Part shown: positions 26,780 to 36,607 of the stretch, piece by piece
Layout of the letters: every line of letters begins with the position of its first letter
Numbering within the stretch: position 1 is the first letter of the stretch
Assembly: GCA_018697195.1 (NCBI GenBank)
Contig: CM031878.1
Location: 38,051,893 to 38,115,892 of the forward strand
Source: Certhia americana
Taxonomy: Eukaryota > Chordata > Aves > Passeriformes > Certhiidae
Direction of reading: 5' to 3'
Length of the DNA stretch: 64,000 nt
Program-made: the position numbers and the translations under genes
The notes under the pieces: model-generated
The model's input: the letters and a program-made list of their open reading frames with translations, nothing else
The model's database searches: none
What the model was told of the DNA's origin: nothing

Positions 26780-27600
26780 TTTGACTATAATCTGGAATAC
26801 ATATCCTCCATAAAACCCACAGTACTAGGAAAAATACAGTGCCTGTATTTCCTTCTTGCTGGTTGGTGGGGATACAGCTGTACCCACTGGAATCTGACAA
26901 TGTACAACTCGCCATTTTACTCCTGAAAACTGAATTTCTTGGGCAGGTCCCTTGACATTGCTCTGTTTTACGGCAAAACCAGTCTTCTGGATTATTTTCT
27001 CCCCTTTCTCAAAAACTTCCTCTGCTGTGTTGCCCCATACTGTAATGCCATCAATGTACTACAGGTGTTCTGGAGCCTCACCCTTTCCCAGTGCACTCTG
27101 GATCAGTCCATGGCAAATAGTGGGGGTGTGTTTCCACCCCTGGGGCAATCAGTTCCAAGTGCACACCTCTCCAGCTGAAGGCAAACTAAACCTCTGCTGC
27201 TAAAGGAATGGAGAAAAGCACATCAGCAATGTCAATGGTGGCACCACTTTGCTGCCTTGGACTCCAGTCCATAGTGAAGTTCCAGCACGCCCAGCACAGC
27301 AGCACTCAGAGGTGGCAGTGACTTCATTCAGGCCGTGAGAGTCCTCTGTCAGTTTCCATTCTCCACTGGACTTACACACTGGCCATATAGGGCTGTTAAA
27401 GGGTGAGTTGGGCTTGCTGGCCACTCCCTGGTCTCCATGTCACCAAACATCTCATGGGTGGGGACCACAGAGTCCCAGCTGGTGCAGTTTTGTTGGCAGT
27501 GCAGTGATGTGGTAGTGATCAGTACCTGTTGTTCTGTGACCCTCAGCAGCCCCACAGCAGAAGGGTCCTGTGAGAGACTAGGCAAGGTATTCAGCTGTCT
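26780..27600 (-). pseudogene. pol: reverse transcriptase relic (old provirus)
   Basis: Frameshifted remnants of retroviral RT. Two overlapping frames (27585-27349 and 27424-27200) carry the N-terminal extension and fingers, with SPIWPV and LNEV blocks, a part the younger provirus has lost. The palm follows. The catalytic YIDD box is changed to YIDG at 27047-27058, because the last Asp codon now reads GGC. The connection region near 26790-26830 retains an IPDYS block. Stops and frameshifts throughout rule out a working enzyme. Confidence 0.8.
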
Positions 27601-28149
27601 AATTTCTTCACGATAGCCATCCCAGCATCAGAGCAGACAGATCACTGGGATCTCACCCAATGGAAGCTGAAATTTATTCACATATCTCACAGCTCACCCA
27701 GACATAGAAGTCAGGTGATTATCTCTGTCTCTGTCTCTTCCTCCTGTTCTGAGGGCTCTGCTTTTTCTTCATCTCTCACTCAGCTAACTGATCTGTTCCT
27801 GGATCTCTTCTGTATAGGTGTGACCACTACTGGCATGAGTTGTTCCTCTGGTTCAGCTGAAGTTTGACTGTCCACAGTGCCTGTTGGTCTACTTTCCTCT
27901 CCTAGTCCTGAGAGGCCTCCTTAGTGATGAGCAGTGTCCAATAAATAAGTAGTAGCTGTGGCCCAACATGTTGCCATAAGTTGCTCCTCTCTGGAGTAGC
28001 CGCTGCATTATCCATGAAAATATTCTATCACTTTAGCAGGATCCTGTAGTTACTCAGGACTGAACTTCCAAACCACTAGAGCAGAAATTTTCCCCCAAAC
28101 TGGCCCATTTTCTCCCACATTCCATGCCACTCATGACTATCCACACTCA
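27601..28149 (-). other. internal region of the old provirus between pol and the pre-gag relic; gag largely missing
   Basis: About 550 bp where the younger provirus has more than 1 kb. The segment around 27815-27885 aligns with about 36475-36540, which lies between the pre-gag and gag ORFs of the younger copy (shared GGTGTGAC..CT and TGGTTCAGCTG blocks). The gag core itself was not recognised, so most of gag appears deleted here. Confidence 0.45.
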
Positions 28150-28616
28150 GGGCATATCAGTGAATGACCTTCCTAGAAATATTTTGTCACTCTGAACATG
28201 GTGTGAAATGACACTGAGGAGACCATGCAGACCTAGCAACAAGAACATACTTTCCTTAACATCCAAAGGGAATTCAAAATTCTCAAAAGCTGTTGAAATA
28301 GGCCTGAAGGAAGAAAAAGGGGGTGAAAGGCTGGGAAAAACAATCTTTCCCTGTCCCCTCACAAGTTGGGCACAATTATTAATGAATTTCTAGTGGTTTC
28401 ACCCAAGGCCAGGGCAGGAGAGCAATATGCAATACACAACCCAAATTACAAATAGATACAAACCTCACATACCATAACTACTTTTGATGTTATCATGTCA
28501 TAAACTAATATCACACAGTATAGCAGCAAAGCAATTCTGGAAAAAGAAAATGTGAACAAGAGCACTGTGAGGAGCACATATGGGAACATGTATTGGATTA
28601 TGTTCCACATCCACAT
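28150..28616 (-). pseudogene. relic of the pre-gag membrane-protein ORF (old provirus)
   Basis: An ATG at 28616, about 110 bp inside the primer site, opens 56 codons (to 28446). The protein is strongly hydrophobic and would form one or two membrane segments. In another frame, 28362-28147 reads 71 codons containing a PP..F..F.FPL block followed by a leucine-rich segment. The DNA of about 28270-28385 aligns with 36920-37030 of the younger provirus, part of its intact 217-codon pre-gag ORF: shared blocks are GGTGAA.GG.TGGGA.AAA and GGGC.C.ATTATTAA. I infer a frameshifted relic of the same gene. Its function is unknown. Confidence 0.55.
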
Positions 28617-28727
28617 GAACAGACAAGAAACACTGACCAGTGGCTTTGCAGGTAATACAACAAATCCTTAGATCAAAATTGTTTCCAGCTTGCTCTGGGC
28701 AGATCCATTATTACCTTAAACCTTTGT

Positions 28728-28745
28728 GAGGCACATTGGGCACCA
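28728..28745 (-). other. primer binding site, tRNA-Lys(CUU)-like (old provirus)
   Basis: The minus strand reads TGGTGCCCAATGTGCCTC. This matches the Lys1,2 primer site (complement of the tRNA-Lys(CUU) 3' end) over the first 14 bases apart from two C-to-T changes, each at a former CpG. It lies 8 bp inside the 5' LTR, where a primer site belongs. Confidence 0.7.
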
Positions 28746-28753
28746 ATTAAGGC

Positions 28754-29193
28754 TGTCCTGTTTTACGGATGGTATTCTGAAATTTGGTACTACCACTAAA
28801 AGGAAAACCATGAGTACTCCCCTCCTGGCCTTTAGTGAGGGAGAAAACAGGCAGAGGTTACTGGCTGAAATAAGAACAATTTGCTGTAATCAGCAATGAG
28901 ACGAGAAAGTGAACAGTAACAGCAACAATACAATAATAAAGAACTGTTCATAGAGGGGGTGATTTACTTGCAAAATGCCCATCAAAACCCAGGACAATGA
29001 AAAATATGGTGGGCAAGCCCCCAGCCACCATGCCTTTTTCCCTACCTCAAGCCATGTCAACTTCTTCCAAAAAGTGAGAATTCTGTACTTTTGTCCCCTG
29101 GCAGTGATATGAAGGGATATAGAGCAACAACCCAGTCATGCCCACATGGCTGCAGTCTTCGTCTCCTCAGGGCTTCTGCCAAAAACCAGGACT
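28754..29193 (-). repeat. 5' LTR of the old provirus
   Basis: About 440 bp homologous to the left LTR with numerous substitutions and small indels. It is followed inward by an 8-bp spacer and the primer binding site. Its outer edge reads ..AGGACT followed directly by the CTGGG target duplication, so the last base pair of the canonical CA end has mutated to CT. Confidence 0.8.
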
Positions 29194-29198
29194 CTGGG
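29194..29198. repeat. target-site duplication CTGGG, right copy
   Basis: Directly follows the outer end of the right LTR of the old provirus and equals 24115-24119. Confidence 0.7.
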
Positions 29199-32147
29199 GT
29201 ACCTACTGCTGCCTTGGGCCATGCCCTTGTGGCAGGTGCTCCTCATCCCCATCTCTGTTAAACCAGAGGAACCACTGAGGTGAACCAGGGCTGTTTCCTG
29301 TCTAGGTTTTCATTCCCGAGAGAGACAGTGAGTACTGTGTGGTATCAATGCACTCACATCCCAAGCTGATGTGGACTTAGGAGGCAAACGGGAGATGAGG
29401 GCAAGGTTTACCCTACACACTGTGGGTGACCTACTCCACGCTAGGTACAGCCGCTCTATGTTTTAATTCCTGTTACAATTTTTGCACAATAAAATAAAAA
29501 GACTCTCTTTCCTCTAACCTTCAACAGAAGAAACACTGTATAAACAAAGAGCCAAATCCTCACTCACAGTACAGAGGACTCTGTTTACGAAGTTCAGCAG
29601 ACAAATTTTACTCATTCCAGAAGCAATTTGGAATACTCATTGTAGTTGCAAAGTATCAGCAGGTCAACACTTTCTACCTGGAACTCTCTTCATTGAAACA
29701 GTTTTGGTTCAGATGTGCATTGCTTTTATGTAATTTGACAGTTGTTTGGTGACTTTGCACAGACAGTGAGGCAGCCATTGGCATTGCATTAAGATTATGT
29801 TGTAGGGCCTCTGAGGAAAGGACCACCTTCTAAAAGAGTGTTTATATGATTACCTGTACAAGGGGAAGCCAAATCCTCTTTGAATTCCTTGAAGCCATCA
29901 AAATATATCTACAAGTATGTATATATCACACACATATAATTTACACAGTATACAAGGACTGAAAAACTAAGTAAAAGCCATATTCATTGCCCCTGTTTAC
30001 AACATAGGGTGGGATTTTTGAAGGATGTTGGGTCTCTTTCTGACATTTTAATCAAAAGGAATTATTTATTGGACAATGGATATATGAGAGCAAATTTTCT
30101 GAAAGAAGAGAGCTGGTTTTGAATGACATTGCTTATCTGCCTATAATTATGCCCTGGGCAAGGGCAAAGTATCCAGATCTGCTGTAGGTCTTGCAGAAAG
30201 GGCTTTAGTCAAGAATTTGTGTGTATTTATAAAATGGCCATCATAAATTTCAGTTTAAGTTGGAACAACTTTCTGTATAAGTCCTTCTGGGGGCATCTCT
30301 GATGCCAGCACAACTCCGTGGAGATATGAGAGGAAGGAAGGCTGGTTCAGCAGTCTCTTAACATTCTTTGCTGGCTTACTGAATTTCTTTGGACTCAGAT
30401 TTTTGAGAATAACATCTGTGATCTGATCCTAAGGGACTACAGATTAAGGCTGAAAGATGAATTTCCATGCAATAAATCATGGAGACTTTTATCTTGGAAG
30501 GGGTGATTTGAAAGGTAAGACCTGAGGCATTACTAAGGAAAACAACAAACACACATTAAAATTTCTTTGACTATACAGACTCCTAGGAAAAAAAATATTT
30601 CTGTTTCTCTTCCTAATTGACACATTTGTGTATACATTTGTGTATATGCGTATGTGTGTATCTACATGTGTATACATGAAACATGCATGTCCCTTCCAAA
30701 AGTATACAGCAAACCAAATGTATACAACAAACCTTTAAGCAAACCAAATGTCTTTTCTTTGGTTTGCTTCCTAGCTCCTGTTGCAGCTCAGTGTCTGGGT
30801 TACAGCTGAAGGATGCTGTGATAGCTGTCAGAATGACCGGTGCTTAACAAAGACTATCTTCAGCAGCGATTTACCCCATACTTAACAGGAACACATTATG
30901 TCAGAGGCCACCCTGGTTTTATTGAGCTCAAAGCCACTACAGGGACTGAAAGTGACTCTGAAGCTGTGAGCATAAACCTTCTTTGTTGTGTATGTGTGTG
31001 TTAGCATGTCATCTTTTGGGATAATCATCCAAATGTGGTGCCTATGGAGATGTGGCTGATTCAATACTTGTGCTCCCGGGTGGTCAGCCTGTAATTTAAA
31101 GATTCACTGGCCTCATGAAGATAGCCACAAATGGAACAGCAACCATAATTACAAGAGGCTGTTTCACTAATCCATAATTAACAAATGTTAGTTAAAAGTT
31201 AAATAAGCCTTATGCAAGCATTTTTCAGAGGTGTTTGAAACTTGTGTTTTCATTTGTTCTAGCTTCCCTCTTCTTTAGAGAGGGAGTACAGAAATATAAA
31301 AAGGATTTAGCAATCTAATTTACTTTCAACAGTCAGAAATCACAGAACATCTTTGAAGTTGAACATGTTTGAAAAAAAATACTACATATTTATTATTTAT
31401 GAGTCTGAGGAATAGTGCAATTTTATTCCATGTTGAATTTCTCTTAACTCTGTTGCTTGTTTTATTTTTTGTCTTATTTCTAATCTACCAGTTTATAAAA
31501 GAGGACAGGAAGCTTTCAGAATTTAGCACCAAAAAAAGTAATCTTCCTTTGTAAAAACTGCAAATATTGTTATATTTTCACTATAATTATCACATTCATT
31601 TTTGCCACTTTTTCTGCACAAAACCTTACTGGTTTAGTAGTTCCAAAGTACAACAGTTCTTCAAGATAGAATTGTATCCATTTTTTTTTAGGTGGCAAAC
31701 TGCAGTCTGGCACTGATGCAACTAAAGCAGGCCTGATTGCACAGCAATAAGGAATATAGGAACTGTGTTACGGCAACAGCAGGCTAGTCACATAATTCTG
31801 CTTACTTACTACTGGTAAAAATCTTTATAGGGGTAATAAGTAGGCAGCGTTTGCTGTCAGGAGTTAAGAATTAAGATATATTCTTTTAAGGTTAATATTG
31901 TTTAAAATAACATTGGTTGATTTGGTTGACGGACTGATTATCCATATAAATGTATAATCCTTTCTTAAATCCTGCTAAGCTTTCAGCCTCACACTCAACT
32001 GGTATTCTATCATATCCCAACATTGCTTGCATCACCAAGGAACTATGCAGAAGTGCAGGAGGGATAGAGAAGCAAAGATTCTTGCCATCAAAAGCTTTTA
32101 AAAGCAGATACAGAGGTGTAATTTACTGAATTTCTCAGTTATGTACA
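29199..32147. other. spacer between the two proviruses
   Basis: Mostly AT-rich single-copy-looking DNA. Positions 29199-29460 are moderately GC-rich without a recognisable gene. A TG/TA-rich tract lies at about 30620-30680 and an inverted repeat at 30737-30769. Nothing else is named. Confidence 0.55.
30737..30769. repeat. 12-bp perfect inverted repeat
   Basis: Arms AAGCAAACCAAA (30737-30748) and TTTGGTTTGCTT (30758-30769) are separated by 9 bp. A third direct copy of GCAAACCAAATG lies about 30 bp upstream, near 30709. Confidence 0.85.
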
Positions 32148-32900
32148 TGTCTTGGTTTGGAAAGACAGGGGTGTCTGCAAGGGAACCAAAAAAAGAATGG
32201 AAACTTCCCTTGGACTTGTTATTATCCTAAAATTAAAGGGGGGTCTCGGGCAGCAGCGTGAGGGTAGGAATAACAGTTCTTTACTAGTTAGTCTAACAAG
32301 GTAAATTAACAACAATAACTATAATATTGACAACAAACAGAACTAGAGAAGAAAAGGGAAAAAAAACCCAACAACCCAGTTACAGTTTTCCTCTGGGACC
32401 CCCCACCCCACTCAGTACTGTTACAAGCTACTAGAGCCAGCAGCAGTCCTGGGAGGATGAGATGTATCCGAGGGTTGGCAGTGGCTGGAGCTGTTGGAAA
32501 GTGTCCTGTCTGGGCAGGGGCTGCAGAAAATACAGCGTGGGGAGACCTCGAACAAAACTGAAGAAACCGTGGATGCAGGGCAGGGAGAAGGAGCTCCTGG
32601 CAGGGCAGGGAGGGAACGGGTTCCCAAAATCCCGGGGGACACATGAAGAGACGGTGGTCCGACCGAGTTCCAGGTGAAGGATGGTGAGAGCTCTCCGCCA
32701 TGCCGAGACGAGCAGCTCCTGGCTGTTTTTCCGAGCCCAGAAAAACTGCCCAGAGTGAAGTGAAGACAGTGCCTCCCTGTCTCTGCCTTAGCTGCTTCTT
32801 TTGTTTGGCCCTAAGCACCCATGAGCACCGAAAAGCAGCCATTAGCTTCTTAGCAACTTCTGGGAAAAAATTCTATAAGAAAATAACCCAACCCCCAACA
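32148..32900 (-). repeat. 3' LTR, full length (753 bp)
   Basis: It begins TG (32148, TGTCTTGG) and ends CA (32900), the canonical inverted termini. Positions 32148-32694 match 37382-37928. The remaining 206 bp (32695-32900) are the U3 start missing from the other LTR. On the minus strand an ATG at 32842 opens 178 codons to 32306, all within the LTR. The protein is proline- and serine-rich with a short leucine-rich segment and resembles nothing I know. In the other LTR the same frame is altered by a change in A-run length, so the frame is probably unconstrained. Confidence 0.93.
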
Positions 32901-32930
32901 TTATCCGCCCCTAATTTTTTCCCACCCCAA
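32901..32930 (-). other. polypurine tract region
   Basis: The minus strand next to the 3' LTR is purine-rich (GGGGTGGGAAAAAATTAGGGG, then CGGATAA) and directly precedes the TG of U3, the position of the plus-strand primer in retroviruses. Confidence 0.7.
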
Positions 32931-33037
32931 TATGTTACATCAAATTTAAACTTTTAAATTATGTACATACATGCAATACCTTAATTATATACATATATGC
33001 ATGCAGCTACAGATACAGGCACAGTGTCATGAGTAGC

Positions 33038-33958
33038 TTACCCTAAAACAAGATCCCCTTGGGGTATGCATCGAGTCTCTCCGTCCCTTTGCATTACCCA
33101 CCAGGTGCAGCCTGGCCCCTGAGCAAGGACAACTCCACGGATGAGCTTGTCTTTGCTGGAGGCAGAATTAACCCAAACCGTTTTTCCTAGCATACCTCTC
33201 ATGTGTACCACTAGAACTTTATCTCCATCTGTTGTTCCCAAGGCTTCAGACTGGGCAGGGCCTGCTCAGTTAGTGGAACCTCAGGTGTTCACTAACCATG
33301 TAGCCTTTGCTAAATTAATCTCCCAGTTTTTGAAAGTCCCCCCACCAAGTGCCTTTAAGGTGGTTTTTAGCAGGCTATTGCACCGTTCAACTTTCCCAGC
33401 TGCTGGTGCATGGTAAGGAATATGGTACACCCACTCAATACCATGTTCTTTAGCCCAGGTGTTAATAAGGCTGTTTTTGAAATGAGTCCCATTGTCTGAC
33501 TCAATCCTCTCAGGGGTACCATGCCTCCACAGGACTTGCTTTTCCAGGCCTAGGATGGTGTTCCGGGCAGTAGCATGAGGCACAGGGTAGGTTTCTAACC
33601 ACCCAGTGGTGGCCTCCACCATGGTCAGCACGTAGCGCTTACCTTGGCGGGTTTGGGGCAGTGTGATGTAATCAATCTGCCAGGCCTCCCCATACTTGTA
33701 CTTGGACCACCGCCCACCGTACCAGAGGGGCTTCAGCCTCTTGGCCTGTTTGATGGCAGCACACGTCTCACAGTCGTGGATAACCTGAGAAATGCTGTCC
33801 ATGGTTAGATCCACCCCTCGGTCTCGTGCCCACTTATAGGTGGCATCCCTACCCTGATGGCCTGAGGCATCATGGGCCCATCGAGATAGGAACAACTCTC
33901 CCTTGTGTTCCCAATCTAAGTCTATTCTTGACACCTCTATCCTTGCAGCATGATCCAC
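33038..33958 (-). pseudogene. pol: integrase, broken by stop codons
   Basis: The integrase part of pol, which would join viral cDNA to host DNA. The N-terminal zinc-binding HHCC elements are visible (H-x4-H in HDASGH; C-x2-C in CETC), then the catalytic core with the D,D-35-E residues in QIDYITLP, ESDNGTHF and GKVER. The C-terminal SH3-like domain follows (GDKV..VH, CTWWVM, about 33241-33038). TGA stops at 33281-33283 and 33266-33268 separate core from C-terminal domain in the same frame, both readable as CGA-to-TGA changes. A third TGA at 33971-33973 cuts it from RNase H. Catalytic residues are intact, but a full enzyme cannot be made without readthrough. Confidence 0.9.
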
Positions 33959-33970
33959 CTGCTCATTGTG

Positions 33971-34978
33971 TCAGTGCTCCTCATTAGCCCGACTCTTGGG
34001 GACATGGGCATCTACATGACAAACTTTCACAGGGAGCTTCTCTACTTGAGTGGCAATGTCTTTCCACTCCTCAGCAGCCCAGATTGGTTTCCCTCTACGC
34101 TGCCAGCTGGCCTTTCTCCACCGTTCCAGCCACCCCCACAAAGCATTGGCTACCATCCATGAGTCAGTGTAGAGGTAGAGCTTGGGCCACCTCTCTCTCT
34201 CAGCAATGTCCAGAGCCAGTTGAACGGCTTTGAGCTTGGCAAATTGACTTGATCCCCCTTCTCCTTCAGTAGCCTCTGCTACCTGTCGTGTGGGGCTCCA
34301 CACAGCTGCTTTTCACTTCCGGTTCATCCCTACAATGTGACAGGAACCATCAGTGAAAAGAGCGTAGCGTTTTTCTTCTGCTGGTAGCTGGTTGTACGGT
34401 GGAGCTTCTTCAGCACGTGGCACCTGTTCCTGCTCCTCTTCATCAGTGAGACCAAATTTTTCACCCTCAGGCCAGTTCGTAATTATCTCTAAAATCCCAG
34501 GGCGATTTGGGTTTCCAATACGGGCTCGCTGCGTGATGAGAGCGATCCATTTGCTCCATGTGGCATCAGTGGCATGGTGGGTAGAGGGAACCTTTCCTTT
34601 GAACATCCACCCCAGCACTGGTAGTCGGGGTGCCAGGAGGAGTTGTGCTTCTGTCCCAATCACCTCTGAGGCAGCTTGGACTCCTTCATAGGCAGCCAAG
34701 ATCTCCTTCTCTGTTGGAGTGCAGTTGGCTTCTGACCCTCTGTAGCTTCGGCTCCAGAATCCCAGCGGTCGTCCTCGAGTCTCTCCAGGCACCTTCTGCC
34801 AAAGGCTCCAGGACAGACCATGGCTCCTGGCTGCAGAGTAAAGCACATTCCTCACCTCTGGTCCTTTCCTGACTGGGCCAAGGGCTACTGCATGAGCGAT
34901 CTCCTGCTTGATTTGGGAGAAGGCTTGTTGCTGTTCAGGGCCCCAGTGGAAATCATTCTTTTTACGGGTAGCCAGCAC
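33971..34978 (-). pseudogene. pol: RT connection and RNase H, one internal stop
   Basis: RNase H would remove the RNA strand during reverse transcription. The first catalytic Asp is in LFTDGSC and a later one in LYLYTDS, with a VDAHVP block near the end. The position normally held by the second acidic residue (E of an E-L-x-A motif) reads K in FAKLKA, so the active site looks damaged. A TGA at 34313-34315 interrupts the frame just after the first Asp region and fits a TGG-to-TGA change. The segment is out of frame with RT upstream owing to a small deletion at about 34965-34980. Confidence 0.85.
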
Positions 34979-35543
34979 TGTACTCTGGAATGTGCATTCT
35001 CCAAAAACCTATGGCGCCTAGGAAAGCTTGTGTCTCCTTCTTGTTGGTTGGTGGAGACATCGCAGTGATCTTATTGATGACCTCAGTGGGAATTTGATGC
35101 CGTCCATCTTGCCACTTCACCCCTAGGAGCTGGATTTCTCGAGCGGGCCCTTTGTCTTTGCTCTTCTTGATGGCAAAACCAGCTTCTAGCAGAATCCGGA
35201 TGATCTTCTCACCTTTCTCAAATACCTCCATTGCCGTGTTCCCCCACACAATGATGTCATCAATGTATTGCAGGTGTTCTGGAGCTTCACCCTTTTCCAG
35301 TACAGCCTGGATCAGTCCATGGCAGATGGTGGGACTGTGTTTCCACCCCTGGGGCAGTCGGTTCCAGGTGTACTGCACTCCCCTCCACGTGAAGGCAAAC
35401 TGAGGCCTGCATTCTGCTGCTAAAGGAATGGAGAAAAACGCATTGGCAATGTCAATAGTGGCATACCATTTCGCTGCCTTGGACTCCAGCTCATACTGGA
35501 GTTCCAGCATGTCTGGCACAGCAGCCCTCAGTGGTGGAGTCAC
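34962..35543 (-). pseudogene. pol: reverse transcriptase, fingers missing, palm present
   Basis: About 193 codons beginning in the middle of RT. The first catalytic motif (DIANAFFSIPL), LPQGWKHSPT, and an intact YIDD box (35256-35267) are present, then the thumb/connection through FLGAIGF. The fingers and the whole protease are absent because the DNA joins late gag straight to this point at about 35550. At the other end, comparison with the old provirus shows a deletion of a few codons after the IPEYS block, which shifts the frame and ends the ORF at 34962. Not functional as it stands. Confidence 0.9.
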
Positions 35544-36460
35544 TTCATTTTTGTGGAACCCCCTCGATTACTGTTTCCCTCCTTGAGTTGACACACCCGT
35601 GCTGCCAGGACAGAAGTGGGTTTCCCATCCCACTTTCCCATGTCTTCCCCATGGTCACGCAGAAAGAACCACAGGTCAGCTTGTGGGGTGTATCCTCTTT
35701 CTTTAGCTGGGGAATGTGGGACTTTGACTTTGGGGCCTGTGACTTGCACTGGTGCTGTGCTGATCTTCCTCATTTCCTCCCTCATCTCCCTCATCTCCTC
35801 TTTAAACTCCTCTTTAAGTTCCTTAGCCACAGCAGAGACATGAGCATGCATTGGGCCATTGACCATACTTTCATAATTCCTAAGCTTGTTGGCCACAGAA
35901 CCCACTGTCTCTCGGTTGTTATCTGCATTGATTGTTGCAATGAAGGTGGTGTATTGAGCTGGCCCTAGATTTGCCAGGCTCCACAACATTTGCCCTGTGC
36001 ACCTGACTTTGTCGGGGTCATTATCGTGCTGTCCACCCCTCCCAAAGAGTACTTCTAGCACCGCCACTTCTCTCAGCTGTTGGATCCCTTCCTCAAGGGT
36101 TTTCCAGCGCAGCTTATGATGGTGCTCCTGCATTCTCTCTCTGTGGACAAACCTTTCTCTTACACTCATTAAAAGATGCTCCCAGAGGGAAAGGGGCCCA
36201 GGCTCCCTTACAAATACCTGATCCACACCTGAGTCTTGGGTCAAAGGTCCCAAATTCCTGGCCTCAGTACCATCCAGCTGCACACCTGTACCCATAAGGT
36301 CCCAGACCTGGAGTAACCAGGTTGTATAAGCCTCACGTCCCCATCGTACAATGTCCTTCTGCAGGTTACGGAGACTTTCATAGGGCAGAGACTCAGTGAC
36401 AATCTCTACCTCTGGCTCCCCTGCATGTTGTGAGGTCCCTCCTTTCTTATCTGATTTCAT
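35540..36460 (-). CDS. gag: Gag-like ORF, open but C-terminally truncated
   Basis: An ATG at 36460 opens 306 codons to 35540. It lies directly upstream of RT and is the Gag position. Visible parts are an N-terminal acidic and basic region, an LWEHLLMSVRERFVHRERM block around 91-110 that suits a helical capsid/matrix segment, a strongly charged predicted helix at about 211-232 (repeated E/K/R), and a PQADLWFFLRDHGED block near 259-273. No CCHC zinc knuckle is present. The last few codons derive from RT sequence across the deletion junction near 35550, so nucleocapsid is lost. No internal stops. Identification as Gag rests on position and pattern. Confidence 0.75.
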   Translation of the reverse strand: MKSDKKGGTSQHAGEPEVEIVTESLPYESLRNLQKDIVRWGREAYTTWLLQVWDLMGTGVQLDGTEARNLGPLTQDSGVDQVFVREPGPLSLWEHLLMSVRERFVHRERMQEHHHKLRWKTLEEGIQQLREVAVLEVLFGRGGQHDNDPDKVRCTGQMLWSLANLGPAQYTTFIATINADNNRETVGSVANKLRNYESMVNGPMHAHVSAVAKELKEEFKEEMREMREEMRKISTAPVQVTGPKVKVPHSPAKERGYTPQADLWFFLRDHGEDMGKWDGKPTSVLAARVCQLKEGNSNRGGSTKMK

Positions 36461-36607
36461 CTTAGCCTTCCTCTTTCCACAGGGGTGACTGCTGCTGGCT
36501 GTGATTTCCCTTGTGGTTCAGCTGGAGCCTGGACAGATGTAACATCTGTGGGTTCCACTGCTGCACCACAAGACTCTCCCTTTTTGAGGCAGCAGGAGGG
36601 CTTCTCA
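36461..36607 (-). other. spacer between pre-gag ORF and gag with three in-frame stops
   Basis: The pre-gag ORF and gag lie in the same reading frame. Between them come TAG (36608-36610), an immediately following TGA (36605-36607), and one more TGA further on, then the gag ATG. A second frame is open across this junction (36668-36462, 68 codons) without recognisable content. Confidence 0.6.

Larger units (their letters stand above)
24120..29193 (-). mobile_element. old, decayed ERV provirus with both LTRs and target-site duplication
   Basis: A complete two-LTR provirus in minus orientation. The order, read right to left, is 5' LTR (28754-29193), Lys-type primer binding site, relic of a hydrophobic pre-gag ORF, a very short remnant where gag should be, RT, RNase H and integrase relics, then the 3' LTR (24120-24567). 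It is flanked by CTGGG on both sides (24115-24119 and 29194-29198), the 5-bp target duplication. The LTRs differ from one another at many sites, so the insertion is old. The pol translation matches the younger provirus at 32148-37928, but its LTRs do not. Env is not seen. Confidence 0.85.

Noticed and set aside
32148..32160. Target duplication for the young provirus
   Set aside because: The other end was deleted with the LTR, so no duplication can be read.
32900..33038. Search for env between integrase and the 3' LTR
   Set aside because: Only about 140 bp are present and contain the polypurine tract. There is no room for env.
34392..35968. Plus-strand ORFs of 60-145 codons inside the young provirus
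   Set aside because: They are antisense to RT, RNase H and gag and have no resemblance of their own; likewise the plus-strand ORFs across 26142-27203.
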